Shown piece by piece: positions 1 through 7,597 of a stretch of DNA of 64,000 bases (position 1 is the first letter of the stretch; every line of letters begins with the position of its first letter). The stretch spans positions 10,030 through 74,029 of the forward strand of contig NZ_JODS01000035.1 of assembly GCF_000718025.1 (NCBI RefSeq). Reading direction: 5' to 3'. Made by a program: the position numbers and the translations under genes. Below the pieces are notes generated by a model. That model saw nothing but the letters and a program-made list of their open reading frames with translations. It was not told where the DNA came from and did no database searches. This DNA is from Kitasatospora purpeofusca. GTDB lineage: Bacteria; Actinomycetota; Actinomycetes; Streptomycetales; Streptomycetaceae.

Positions 1-505
1 GCAGCGGGGCGACGATCTGGCCGGTGGACAGCAGCGCGCCGACCGGCGGTTCGCCCTCCTCGGGCACCGGCACGAACGGCGGGTGCGGGTAGGGGCGCAG
101 GCTCGGCAGGACGACGGGCACGCCGCCGTCGGGCGCGGCCACGCCCGCCAGCCAGTCGCAGACCGCCCGGGCGCGGGCGGCGTCCAGTGCGCCGATCTCC
201 TCCAGCACGAGCAGTGCGCCCGGGACGGTGATGGGCTGGGCGGCGGGCCCGCGCACGTCCGGTTCGAGGCCGTAGGCGTAGCCGCCGTCGGCGGTGCGGT
301 GGGCGTCCAGGGCGGCGAGGACGCCGGCTGGGTCGCCGCCGGGGGTGCTGCTCGGGTTGCCGTCCGGTTCGCCGCCGGGGTTGGTCTCGCCGCCGAACAG
401 GTGGGCGAAGCGCCGTTGTTCGAGGACGCGGCCGGAGGTCCAGAGGAACGCGGCGGCGGCGTCGAGGCGGTCCCCGGTGAGGCGTGCGGTGCGGGTGCGG
501 GTCAT
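1..505 (-). CDS. Conserved hypothetical, toroid-like repeats (3' part cut by window edge)
   Basis: The reading frame is open from an ATG at 505-503 to the left edge (168 codons), so the C-terminus lies outside the window. The protein begins MTRTRTARLTGDRLDAAAAF and shows two DGG-containing segments (DGGYAYGLEP and DGGVPVVLPS) about 50 residues apart. That spacing recalls the alpha/alpha-toroid repeats of prenyltransferase/squalene-cyclase-like proteins. No catalytic motif is visible in the part seen, so I assign no activity. Codon use is normal for the window. The apparent plus-strand frames here are shadows. It could equally be an unrelated actinobacterial family of unknown function. Confidence 0.65.
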   Translation of the reverse strand, partial: MTRTRTARLTGDRLDAAAAFLWTSGRVLEQRRFAHLFGGETNPGGEPDGNPSSTPGGDPAGVLAALDAHRTADGGYAYGLEPDVRGPAAQPITVPGALLVLEEIGALDAARARAVCDWLAGVAAPDGGVPVVLPSLRPYPHPPFVPVPEEGEPPVGALLSTGQIVAPL

Positions 506-629
506 GACTCGACCGTAGGCGGGCCGGGGACGGCCGTCTTGAACGATTCGGACGTGGGCGCCGGAGTGTCGGGCGCGGGGGTGTCGTGCGCGGGCGTGCG
601 GTGGGTGCGGCGGGCGGGCGTGGTCGTGG

Positions 630-986
630 TCAGAGTTCCTTGGCGGCCGCTCGGCGCTGCCGCTTGCCGAGCGGGGCCTGGGAGAGGTCCTCGGCCTGGG
701 AACGGAGGTTCTTGTGGCCGTACCCGCGTTCGTCGAGCCAGGCGCGCGCCGACTGCTCCGCGCGCTCGGTGGCGTCGAGGATGTCCTCCTCGGCCTCGCC
801 GGTGTCCTGGTAGCGGAACGTGAAGACGGCGCGGGCGTTCAGGTCGTAGCTGAGGTGGCCCTCGGGGGTGAAGGCGGCGAAGAGGATGTCGTGCTCGGCG
901 GCCCGGGACTGCAGTTCGGCGTGCTGCTCGGGGGTGAGGCCGTCGAAGACGCCGCGGACGGTGATGCGGAAGGTGCGGGTGGTCAT
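630..986 (-). CDS. DUF6204-like small protein
   Basis: This encodes a 118-residue soluble protein beginning MTTRTFRITVRGVFDGLT. The N-terminal half looks like an alternating beta/alpha domain (a strand, then helix TPEQHAELQSRAAEH, then strands around FTPEGHLSYDL and AVFTFRYQD). The C-terminal third is a charged helix ending in a basic tail (LGKRQRRAAAKEL). The overall pattern matches the actinobacterial family called DUF6204 as I remember it, whose role is unknown. The gene stands alone between a leftward hypothetical and the end of the metabolite operon. No signal peptide or membrane segment is visible. The family name is from memory and was not searched. Confidence 0.7.
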   Translation of the reverse strand: MTTRTFRITVRGVFDGLTPEQHAELQSRAAEHDILFAAFTPEGHLSYDLNARAVFTFRYQDTGEAEEDILDATERAEQSARAWLDERGYGHKNLRSQAEDLSQAPLGKRQRRAAAKEL

Positions 987-1036
987 CCGGCGAGCCTAGT
1001 TCGCGGGGCGGCGGCCGGGCGAAGGGTTTTGTTGTG

Positions 1037-1109
1037 CCCCGGCCCCCGGCCCCCGGCCCCCGGCCCCCGGCCCCCGGCCCGGGGTGTCCGGGTGGTCGGG
1101 GGCCGGGGC
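1037..1109 (-). terminator. GGCCCCC 7-mer tandem repeat and possible terminator of the 6853-1117 operon
   Basis: Five tandem copies of GGCCCCC run from about 1041 to 1075 with partial copies at both ends. The left end CCCCGGCCCCC (1037-1047) can pair with GGGGGCCGGGG (about 1098-1108), giving a very strong hairpin just past the MFS stop codon. It may work as an intrinsic terminator without a U-tract. It is also a slippage-prone minisatellite. Confidence 0.5.
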
Positions 1110-1116
1110 GGGTCGG

Positions 1117-2379
1117 TCAGGCTTCGTGCAGGACGGCGTCGGGGGCGGTGGGCGCCGGGGACTTGTCGAGGGCGGGCCAGGCGATCCGGGTGGAGCAGAG
1201 CGCGACGACCAGTGCCGAGGCCGCGACCACGCCCATGCCCCAGGCCAGGCCGGTGGCATTGGCGACGAAGCCGATCACGGCCGGACCGGCGAGCAGTCCG
1301 GTGGTGCCGGTGGCGGCGACCAGTGCCAGGGCGTCGGACCCCTGGCGGGCGGCGGCGACGTAGACGCAGGGAGTGACGGCGGCGATGCCGAGGCCGACGC
1401 AGGCGAAGCCGATCAGGGCCGGCACCACGCCGCCGACCAGCAGGGCGAGCGCCAGGCCGAGCCCGGCCACGGTGCTGCCGATCCGGACGATCGGGCCGTC
1501 CCCGAAGCGGGTGCGCCAGCCGTCGGCGAACAGCCGGGCGACGACCATCATCACCGAGATGACGGCGATGCCCAGCGGGGCCAGCTCGGGCGAGGCGTGC
1601 ACGACGTTCTTCAGGTAGAGGGCGGACCAGTCGTTCATGGCGCCCTCGGTGATGGTGCCGAAGACCATCGCGACGCCCATCCAGATGGTGATCCGGGAGG
1701 GGAGCGGGATCCCGCGGCGCTTCGGCGGCGCCGCGTCCGCGGCCCCGCCGGCCTGCTCGGCGGCCCGCTCGTCGGTCTGTTCCGCAGCCGGGGTCGACTG
1801 CGGCTCGTCCGTCAGCATGCCGGTCCGGGCCAGCAGGAGCAGCAGCGCGAGGACGGCGGCCGCGATCGCGAAGTGGGCGGACAGCGTGGTGGTGACGATG
1901 TTCACGCCGGAGGCGAGCAGGGCGGCCAGGCCCAGGCCGGCGCTGAAGGTGGCGTGCAGCCTGGACATCGCGGTGCGCCCGAAGCGGACCTCCAGCGCGG
2001 CGCCCTGGGCGTTCATCGCGACGTTCAGGAAGCCGACCGCGACGCCGTCCAGGGCGGCGACCAGCAGCAGGACGGGGAAGTTCGGGGCGAGGGTGAAGCC
2101 GGCCAGGACCAGGCCGAGGACGATCGCGGAGACCGTGGCGAGGGTGCGCGAGCCGTACCGCTTCATCATCGTGGCGACGAGCGGGAAGGACGCGGCCGCG
2201 CCGATCCCGGAGGCCATCAGCAGCAGGCCGATCCGGCCGTCGCTGAGCTCGAAGTCGGTCTTCAGGGTGGGCAGGCGGGAGACCCAGGTCGCGTACTGGA
2301 AGCCGAGGAAGCAGAACAGCGCTGCGATGGCCAGGTGCGCCCGCAGGAAGTCGTCGCGCACGCGGAGCATGTGCATCAT
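1117..2379 (-). CDS. MFS transporter, likely exporter of the operon product
   Basis: A 420-residue integral membrane protein of the major facilitator superfamily, with about 12 hydrophobic segments. The first starts at AHLAIAALFCFLGFQY. A cytoplasmic loop rich in Q, E, A and D lies in the middle (TPAAEQTDERAAEQAGGAAD), and the second half begins near RITIWMGVAMVFG. I chose the ATG at 2379 (MMHMLRVRDDF) because upstream codons fall in an intergenic repeat and lack membrane character. It is the last of five leftward genes and lies 94 bp after the acetyltransferase gene. It is therefore not translationally coupled and may have its own promoter. The substrate cannot be read from sequence; export of the operon product is an inference from position. 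Confidence 0.85.
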   Translation of the reverse strand: MMHMLRVRDDFLRAHLAIAALFCFLGFQYATWVSRLPTLKTDFELSDGRIGLLLMASGIGAAASFPLVATMMKRYGSRTLATVSAIVLGLVLAGFTLAPNFPVLLLVAALDGVAVGFLNVAMNAQGAALEVRFGRTAMSRLHATFSAGLGLAALLASGVNIVTTTLSAHFAIAAAVLALLLLLARTGMLTDEPQSTPAAEQTDERAAEQAGGAADAAPPKRRGIPLPSRITIWMGVAMVFGTITEGAMNDWSALYLKNVVHASPELAPLGIAVISVMMVVARLFADGWRTRFGDGPIVRIGSTVAGLGLALALLVGGVVPALIGFACVGLGIAAVTPCVYVAAARQGSDALALVAATGTTGLLAGPAVIGFVANATGLAWGMGVVAASALVVALCSTRIAWPALDKSPAPTAPDAVLHEA

Positions 2380-2399
2380 TCCGATTCTTGGGTGGGGGA

Positions 2400-2441
2400 G
2401 TTCGAAACCGGTGGTTCGTAACCGGGCGTTCGTGACCGGGG
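2400..2441. repeat. Three tandem 14-bp repeats between the GNAT and MFS genes
   Basis: The units are GTTCGAAACCGGTG, GTTCGTAACCGGGC and GTTCGTGACCGGGG. They occupy the intergenic stretch just upstream of the MFS start. They could be binding sites for a regulator of the exporter, or simply a minisatellite. Confidence 0.7.
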
Positions 2442-2473
2442 AGGGAGGGGAGCGGCGCCGGGGAGGGCGGGCG

Positions 2474-3061
2474 CTAGGGGTGGAGCGGCATCGACATGTA
2501 GACGGCCCGGTCGCCGTAGCTCGCGGGGAGCCGCACCTCGGGGTGGGGGAGGTAGCCGAGGGGGGCCCAGAGCACTTCGCTGCCCCGGACGGCGACCAGC
2601 GAGATGGTGGTGTGCCCGCGGTCGCGGGCCGTGTCGGCGAGGAAGGTGAGCAGGCGCGGGGCCAGGCCGCGTCCGCGCAGCCGCTCGGTGACGACCAGGT
2701 CGTGGGCGTGCAGATTGCTGGAGCCGAGGGGAGCCGGGGGCTCCGCGCGGCTGAGGTCGGGGCAGTGGCCGAGCGGGTAGGGCAGGGCGAGCAGGTAGCC
2801 GCCGAACTCACCCTTGTGCTCGAACGCGAAGCAGTAGTCGGGGGCGGCCCGGTGGCGCGAGCGCAGGGCCTCGCCGCCCTCGGAGAGGCCGCTCTCGCCG
2901 TAGGCGCGGGCCTCCAGCGGCACCACCTCGGCCCAGTCGTGCTCGGCGAGCGGGCGGACGAGGAGTTCGTCGTCGAGGAGGGTGGAGTGTGCTGCAGCGT
3001 CGCCGAGTTGGGAGGTGGCGAGTTGGGCGATGGGGACGTGGGCGGCCGGGTGCGCGGACAT
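2474..3061 (-). CDS. GNAT-family N-acetyltransferase
   Basis: A 195-residue protein with the GNAT core after an N-terminal extension of about 35 residues. Residues near 38-60 (VRPLAEHDWAEVVPLE) form the first strand-helix. The acetyl-CoA-binding segment is LVVTERLRGRGLAPRLLTFL, an R/Q-x-x-G-x-G/A-type motif. The late strand and helix include HTTISLVAVRGSEVLWAPLGYL, typical of GNAT motif B. The ATG at 3061 directly abuts the stop codon of the upstream PLP decarboxylase gene (TAG at 3064-3062), so the two are almost certainly co-translated. In this operon the likely substrate is an amine made by the decarboxylase. That is inference; no substrate residue can be recognised. Confidence 0.88.
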   Translation of the reverse strand: MSAHPAAHVPIAQLATSQLGDAAAHSTLLDDELLVRPLAEHDWAEVVPLEARAYGESGLSEGGEALRSRHRAAPDYCFAFEHKGEFGGYLLALPYPLGHCPDLSRAEPPAPLGSSNLHAHDLVVTERLRGRGLAPRLLTFLADTARDRGHTTISLVAVRGSEVLWAPLGYLPHPEVRLPASYGDRAVYMSMPLHP

Positions 3062-4270
3062 CTACTGCGGTACTCCCTCGGGGCGGGGCGCGCCGTCCGG
3101 GCGGCCCGCCCGGACGCAGCTGTAGGGGAGCGGAGGGAAGCCGTTGAACCCCCGCGTGGTGTAGGCGGTGGCGTAGGCACCGCAGGAGAGGATCCACACC
3201 GGGTCGCCCGAGGCGGCGTCCCGGGGGACGGGCACACCGGCGCCCTCGTCGGCGTAGGCGTCGTCGCTGTCGCAGGTGGGTCCGGCGATCACGGCGGGCA
3301 CGGTCACGGCGTCCGGGTGGGTGGGGAACTCCAGCCGGTAGCGCAACTCGTCCATCTCGTACAGGCCGTTGAACTTGCCGCAGCTCAGGTAGAGCCAGTA
3401 CGCCCGTTCACCGTCCAGCTGCTGACGGTCGGTCAGTCGGGTGATCTGGGCCCGGATCGCGCCGTGGTCGGCGACCAGGTGGCGGCCCGGCTCCAGCAGG
3501 AAGCCGAGCGGCGCCGCGGAGATCTCGCGCAGCCGCTGCATGCCCTCCCGGATCACCGCGAACATCTTGTCGACCGGCGGGTCGAGCGGCTCCCCGCGCC
3601 GGTCCAGCACGCCGAGGGCGGGCAGGCCGCCGCCGAGGTTGACGTGGTCCAGCAGGATGCCGCGCCGGTTGGCCGCCTCGAGCACCGAGGCGATCGTCTC
3701 CAGGGCGTGCTGCCAGGCCTCGGAGGTGAGTTGCTGGGAGCCGACGTGCACCGAGAGCCCGGCCGGGACCAGTCCGGCGTCCCGGGCCGCGTCCAGCACC
3801 CGCAGGGCGTCCGCCGACGAGCAGCCGAACTTCCGGCTCAGACCCCAGAGCGCCCCCTCGCCGGTGGTGGCGAGGCGGCAGAACACCCGTGCGCCCGGGG
3901 CGTGTTCGGCGATCGCGAGGACGTCGGCCAAGCTGTCGGTGGCGAAGTCGCGCACGCCGAGCCGGTATGCCTCGGCGATCTGGCGATCGGACTTGATCGT
4001 GTTGCCGTAGTGGATCCGCTCGACCGGCACGCCGGTGCGCAGGGCCTGGACGATCTCCTGCGGTCCGGCCGCGTCGAAGCCGGAGCCCCGGGCGGCCAGG
4101 CAGTCGAGCACCTCGTCCACCGGGCAGGCCTTCATGGCGAACCGGATGTCGACGTCCGGCAGTTCGCGCCGCAGGGCGTCGTACTGGGACTCGATGCCGT
4201 CGAGGTCGTAGATGATCCGGTCGTCCTCGGCGGTGGCCAGGGCGGCGCGCAGGCGTCCGTGGTCAGGCAT
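3062..4270 (-). CDS. Fold-type III PLP-dependent amino-acid decarboxylase (ornithine/lysine decarboxylase-like)
   Basis: A 402-residue alanine-racemase-fold enzyme of the ornithine/diaminopimelate decarboxylase family. Lys47 in FAMKACP is the expected Schiff-base lysine. VHVGSQ holds the histidine that stacks on the PLP ring, NLGGGLP and LEPGRHLVAD bind the phosphate, and GPTCDSDD supplies the catalytic Cys-Asp pair of eukaryote-type ornithine decarboxylases. SRKFG matches the VKFG strand of that group. The stop codon abuts the GNAT start, and the ATG overlaps the end of the DUF6271-like gene by 8 bp. The reaction is probably decarboxylation of a basic amino acid to a diamine, or of a modified amino acid made by the operon. 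Ornithine versus lysine specificity cannot be told by eye. Confidence 0.9.
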   Translation of the reverse strand: MPDHGRLRAALATAEDDRIIYDLDGIESQYDALRRELPDVDIRFAMKACPVDEVLDCLAARGSGFDAAGPQEIVQALRTGVPVERIHYGNTIKSDRQIAEAYRLGVRDFATDSLADVLAIAEHAPGARVFCRLATTGEGALWGLSRKFGCSSADALRVLDAARDAGLVPAGLSVHVGSQQLTSEAWQHALETIASVLEAANRRGILLDHVNLGGGLPALGVLDRRGEPLDPPVDKMFAVIREGMQRLREISAAPLGFLLEPGRHLVADHGAIRAQITRLTDRQQLDGERAYWLYLSCGKFNGLYEMDELRYRLEFPTHPDAVTVPAVIAGPTCDSDDAYADEGAGVPVPRDAASGDPVWILSCGAYATAYTTRGFNGFPPLPYSCVRAGRPDGAPRPEGVPQ

Positions 4271-5732
4271 GGGCGGCACTCCGGCCGGTGGTGGGTCGGC
4301 CGGGTCTTCCGGACGCTCCCGTGGATGCGGGGACGGACGTCGGCGCGGGCGCGAGGAGGTCGGCGTCCGGCAGCGTCGGCGGGACGGCGCGGGCGGCGGC
4401 GACCAGTGGGCCCCAGGCGTCGACGAGCAGGGCGAACGCCTCGATGTCGGCCTGCGCCTCGTCCAACAGGCGTTCCCGCCGCGGCAGCAGGTGGTCGGCG
4501 AAGTCGGCGTAGCGCCCGCCGAGCCCGCGGTAGGCGCGGTCGAGCACGGCCAGCCGCCGGTGGTTCTCCGCCCGGTCCTCGCCCGCGGCGCGGCGGGCGA
4601 ACCCTGCCACGGCCCCGGGGCGCACACGGTGGTCCTCGTCGAGCAGCGCCCCGCCGGCCGCCTCCAGCGCGTCGTACACCGGGTGGAGGTACAGCATGGA
4701 CAGCAGGAACTTGGTGAACCGCAGCTGGTAGGCGAGGAATCCGGCGTCGGTGCGCCGCTCCGAGGTGTAGTGGTTGACGATGTTGCGGTTGTGGGTGACG
4801 CCGGGCAGCTCCGCGTTGAGCACCAGATGGTGCAGGAAGTAGTCGCTGCCGATGGTGTCGGTCGCCGGCGGCAGCGGTACCCGCTCGTACAACTCGCGGT
4901 CCAGCGCGATGTTGCACATGTCGATCCGCCAGATGTCGGGCAGGTCGAGCACGGCGCGGTCGTGGGTGAACGGGTCGGTGCCGTTGCCGGTGAACGAGTC
5001 CGCGACCAGCTTGCGCCGTTCCTCGACGGTGGAGCCGGTGGCCGCCCACAGGCCCACGACCTCCTCGTAGACCTCCGGGTCCAGTGCCCGGACCTCCCCG
5101 AGGTCGACCGAGAGTTCGCCGATGAAGGAGCTGCCGACCAGGGCGACCGGCTTCCCCGCGTGCGCCGGGTCGAGGGTGTGGTGGGTGACGCCGGGCACGG
5201 CGTCGGCGGCGCGCCGTCCGATCGAGCGCAGCTCGTGGTGGATCGGGAACACCGGTTCGCCGTCCAGCTCCTGGTAGGTGCTGTCGGAGTCGCGGCGGTG
5301 CAGCGAGGAGCAGCCGAGCGCGGCGGCGAACAGGAACGCCCGGTTGGTGCAGGCGCCGTAGGACACGGTGTCCGGCAGCATCAGGTCGAGCAGCCGGTCG
5401 GCACCGGCCGCCGAGGCCAGGGCGGGCGTTGCGGCCGGGGCGGGCGTCGCGGTGCGGGCCCGGTCGATCACGGACCGCAGGAAGGCGCGCTGCTGCTCCT
5501 CGTCGAAGTGGTGCACGAGGACACCGGGGGCGGCGGGGAGGTCGGCGACGGCCTTCTCGTGCTCGGCGCGGGTCGCGGCGTCCGCCGAGTCGAGGATCAG
5601 CAGGTGCACCCGGACGCCGAACTGGCGCGCGGCCCAGGCGGCTTCGGCGCCTACGTCGGCGATGGCGGGGGCGCAGGCCCGGTTGGTGGGCAGGGCGAGG
5701 CAGATGCCGGGTGCGGCGAGGTCGACGGTCAT
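4263..5732 (-). CDS. DUF6271-like protein, possibly glycosyltransferase-like
   Basis: A 489-residue protein starting MTVDLAAPGICLALPTNRAC. The first 70 residues resemble a nucleotide-sugar-binding Rossmann half (FGVRVHLLILDSADAATRAEH). A RRDSDSTY segment near residue 155 could be a DxD-type metal site like that of GT-A glycosyltransferases. The middle (TIGSDYFLHHLVLNAELPG) and a long helical C-terminus (RLAVLDRAYRGLGGRYADF) follow. It matches my memory of the actinobacterial DUF6271 family, which often lies in small biosynthetic clusters, but no reaction is established. The ATG at 5732 overlaps the dioxygenase stop as ATGA, and its own stop overlaps the decarboxylase start, so coupling is tight. 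The C-terminal 40 residues are low-complexity. The glycosyltransferase reading is weak. Confidence 0.7.
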   Translation of the reverse strand: MTVDLAAPGICLALPTNRACAPAIADVGAEAAWAARQFGVRVHLLILDSADAATRAEHEKAVADLPAAPGVLVHHFDEEQQRAFLRSVIDRARTATPAPAATPALASAAGADRLLDLMLPDTVSYGACTNRAFLFAAALGCSSLHRRDSDSTYQELDGEPVFPIHHELRSIGRRAADAVPGVTHHTLDPAHAGKPVALVGSSFIGELSVDLGEVRALDPEVYEEVVGLWAATGSTVEERRKLVADSFTGNGTDPFTHDRAVLDLPDIWRIDMCNIALDRELYERVPLPPATDTIGSDYFLHHLVLNAELPGVTHNRNIVNHYTSERRTDAGFLAYQLRFTKFLLSMLYLHPVYDALEAAGGALLDEDHRVRPGAVAGFARRAAGEDRAENHRRLAVLDRAYRGLGGRYADFADHLLPRRERLLDEAQADIEAFALLVDAWGPLVAAARAVPPTLPDADLLAPAPTSVPASTGASGRPGRPTTGRSAAHA

Positions 5733-6853
5733 TCCTCGCCCTTCCCGGGATCGGAGGTGGTGGCGGTGTCGGTGGCGGGGGTGGGCGTGCCGGCAGGGGC
5801 GGGGGCGGCGACCGCGGTGAGGTCGGCCTCGCTGTCGGCCGTGTGCCAGGACTCCAGGCCGAGCAGCCTGGCGCCGAGGCCGGTGAGTTCGGCCGAGCCG
5901 TAGCGCAGCGACTCGTGCTCGCGGTGGTCGCCGACCAGGGTGCGGTTCCAGGTCGGTGTGGAGCGGTCGCGCCAGGAGCCGATGCGCGACTCGCGGAGCT
6001 CGGTGTGCTCCTCCAGCGCGGGCATCATCGACAGGTACTGCACGGAGCGGACGCCGTTCGCCGAGGTGTTGGCGGCCACGCCGTGCGCCAGCATGCCGTT
6101 CCAGATCAGCAGGTCGCCGGCCTTCAACTCGGGCCGGACGACCGGGAACTCGTCGCGGTCGACGGCCGGACGGATCGGGTCGCGGTCGGCCGGCTGGGTG
6201 GCCTGCCAGGTGTTGAACCGGCGGAACAGCTCGGGGTTGCACTGGAAGCCGCCGTGGTCCGGCGCGGTGTCGTTGAGGGCGATGATGCCCTGCACGCGCT
6301 GGGGGAGCATCCCGGCGGTGGAGTCGACGTCCCAGTGCAGCTCGATGTCGAAGCCCTTGTCGGTGGGCTCGATCAGCGCGCGGTCGCGGTTCCTGACGTT
6401 CGGCGGGTTGAGGTTGAGCCGGTCGAGGGTGACCCAGAGCTCCTCGCAGTCCCAGACGTCGACGAAGGCGTCGTAGACCCGGCGGGCCTGCCGGCTGTCC
6501 CACAGGAGCTGGTGCTGGTAGGCCTCGACGAAGCCGTAGATGTGCAGGTGCTGGTCCAGCTCGTCCCGGAAGTCCCGTTCCTCGTACCAGGTTTCGGGCC
6601 GCTCTGGGTCGAGGCCCTGGAACGACCAGGCGAAGTCGAGCAGCTTGCGCGCGGCCTCGGGGGCGATCGCCTCCGGTACGACGACGTAGCCGTACGTCTG
6701 CCAGAAGGCGAACTGCTCCTCCGACAGGACGCGCAACGGGCGCTGCTTCTCGATGTCCCTCAGCGCGGTGGCGGCGAGGTAGGCCTCGCCGTCGTTGCTG
6801 AAGTACGGGCGCTCCGAAGCGGCTCGATACAGGTACCCGTCGGGCTTCGGCAT
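5729..6853 (-). CDS. Phytanoyl-CoA dioxygenase (PhyH)-family Fe(II)/2-oxoglutarate oxygenase
   Basis: A 374-residue non-haem iron oxygenase. The iron-binding HxD is in IELHWDVDST, and the distal His plus the 2-oxoglutarate Arg fit HGVAANTSANGVRSV, about 100 residues later. ALNDTAPDHGGFQCNP between them is the typical PhyH core strand with the DxGG-like turn. I start at ATG 6853 (MPKPDGYLYRA) because a GGAG ribosome site lies about 9 bases upstream; a longer frame to 6943 adds only low-complexity residues. It is the first gene of the operon and overlaps the next by four bases. Family members hydroxylate or otherwise oxidise amino acids and small metabolites. The substrate here is unknown but likely shared with the downstream decarboxylase. 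Confidence 0.88.
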   Translation of the reverse strand: MPKPDGYLYRAASERPYFSNDGEAYLAATALRDIEKQRPLRVLSEEQFAFWQTYGYVVVPEAIAPEAARKLLDFAWSFQGLDPERPETWYEERDFRDELDQHLHIYGFVEAYQHQLLWDSRQARRVYDAFVDVWDCEELWVTLDRLNLNPPNVRNRDRALIEPTDKGFDIELHWDVDSTAGMLPQRVQGIIALNDTAPDHGGFQCNPELFRRFNTWQATQPADRDPIRPAVDRDEFPVVRPELKAGDLLIWNGMLAHGVAANTSANGVRSVQYLSMMPALEEHTELRESRIGSWRDRSTPTWNRTLVGDHREHESLRYGSAELTGLGARLLGLESWHTADSEADLTAVAAPAPAGTPTPATDTATTSDPGKGEE

Positions 6854-6931
6854 CACGTCACTCCAAGGTCGGGTCGGGGCGTCGGATCGGTGGGTGGCCG
6901 TGTGCCCGGGGCGGCGGGGAGCGGGCGTCGG

Positions 6932-7015
6932 GAACGGCGGCATGAACGGCTGAATGAACGGCCGAGTGAAGGGCTGGGCGAACGGCTGAATGAACGGCTG
7001 GGCGAACGGTGAAGG
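6932..7015. repeat. 12-bp minisatellite, seven copies
   Basis: Seven contiguous 12-bp units: GAACGGCGGCAT, GAACGGCTGAAT, GAACGGCCGAGT, GAAGGGCTGGGC, GAACGGCTGAAT, GAACGGCTGGGC and GAACGGTGAAGG. The array lies 79 bp upstream of the dioxygenase start, probably within the operon leader or promoter. The 12-bp period is close to one helical turn and keeps all copies in one reading frame. Confidence 0.85.
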
Positions 7016-7182
7016 GAGCGGCGGAGGGAGGGGCGGAGACGGAGGTGGAGGGACGGTCGCGGGGCAGGGCCGGGCGGCGGCGGAGGGCGGCCCTGACGGG
7101 GCGTGGGATGAGGGTGGATTGCTCGTCCGACAAGGAGTGCCGACGGCTGTTCCGGCCTCGTCAAACGCGTGTGCCCCTACGG

Positions 7183-7194
7183 TGGACTAGACCA
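7183..7194. promoter_or_regulatory. DasR-like operator (TGGACTAGACCA) upstream of the metabolite operon
   Basis: TGGACTAGACCA differs by one base from the TGGTCTAGACCA core of the DasR-responsive element known in Streptomyces. The flanks continue the match (GG before, ACTT after). It is about 330 bp upstream of the first operon gene. DasR is a GntR/HutC-type regulator that responds to amino-sugar phosphates. Use of this site is inferred from sequence only. Confidence 0.5.
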
Positions 7195-7597
7195 ACTTGC
7201 GGTGTCAACCCTCGTCCCTGCGACCCCGATCGGGGCTCCGTCCGTCGGTGGACGACCGGGCGTGACCTGCGCCGGAACCGCCGCCCGGTCGGGTCACGGG
7301 CGGTCGGTGCGGCGCTCCGGAGGGCCGGATTCCCGCTGCCCGTTCGCGCGGCTGCTGCTGCCCGATCGGGCAAGTGGCGTCTGGCGTTGACGGGTTGACG
7401 TGGCCTCGGGCGGAGGGCTCGCAGGCGCCCTTCCGTGGGTGCTGTGGAGGTTCGGTGAGAGGTAGGAGGTGGGGCGTGAGAGGTGGGTGCGAGGGGTGGG
7501 GCGCGGGACGCGTGCACCCGGCACCCGGCCGCCCCCTCCGGCAGGGCGCGGGCCGGAGGGGACGGCGTCGGTGCGGGCAGGATCGGTGCGAGCGGGA

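Larger units (their letters stand above)
6854..7597. other. 744-bp intergenic region upstream of the metabolite operon
   Basis: No convincing gene here. Short frames on both strands are low-complexity (Ser/Arg- or His/Ala/Val-repeat peptides) and arise from the minisatellite. The region holds the 12-bp repeat array (6932-7015) and a DasR-like palindrome (7183-7194). It presumably contains the promoter of the leftward operon and the terminator of the leftward beta-propeller gene. Confidence 0.6.

Noticed and set aside
83..823. Long plus-strand frame over the left edge
   Set aside because: It is Gly/Ala/Arg-rich low-complexity, antisense to two better minus-strand genes.
1034..1083. Possible CRISPR-like or regulatory array
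   Set aside because: Pure 7-bp tandem repeat without spacers.
2380..3237. N-terminal extension of the MFS frame up to 3237
   Set aside because: It is antisense-like low-complexity, overlaps the GNAT and decarboxylase genes in another frame and lacks membrane segments.
1637..4717. 1026-codon plus-strand frame
   Set aside because: Shadow of the leftward MFS, GNAT and decarboxylase genes; it has no domain character.
6858..7133. Minus-strand peptide rich in HSAV repeats
   Set aside because: It is the translation of the 12-bp minisatellite; no ribosome site and no conserved look.
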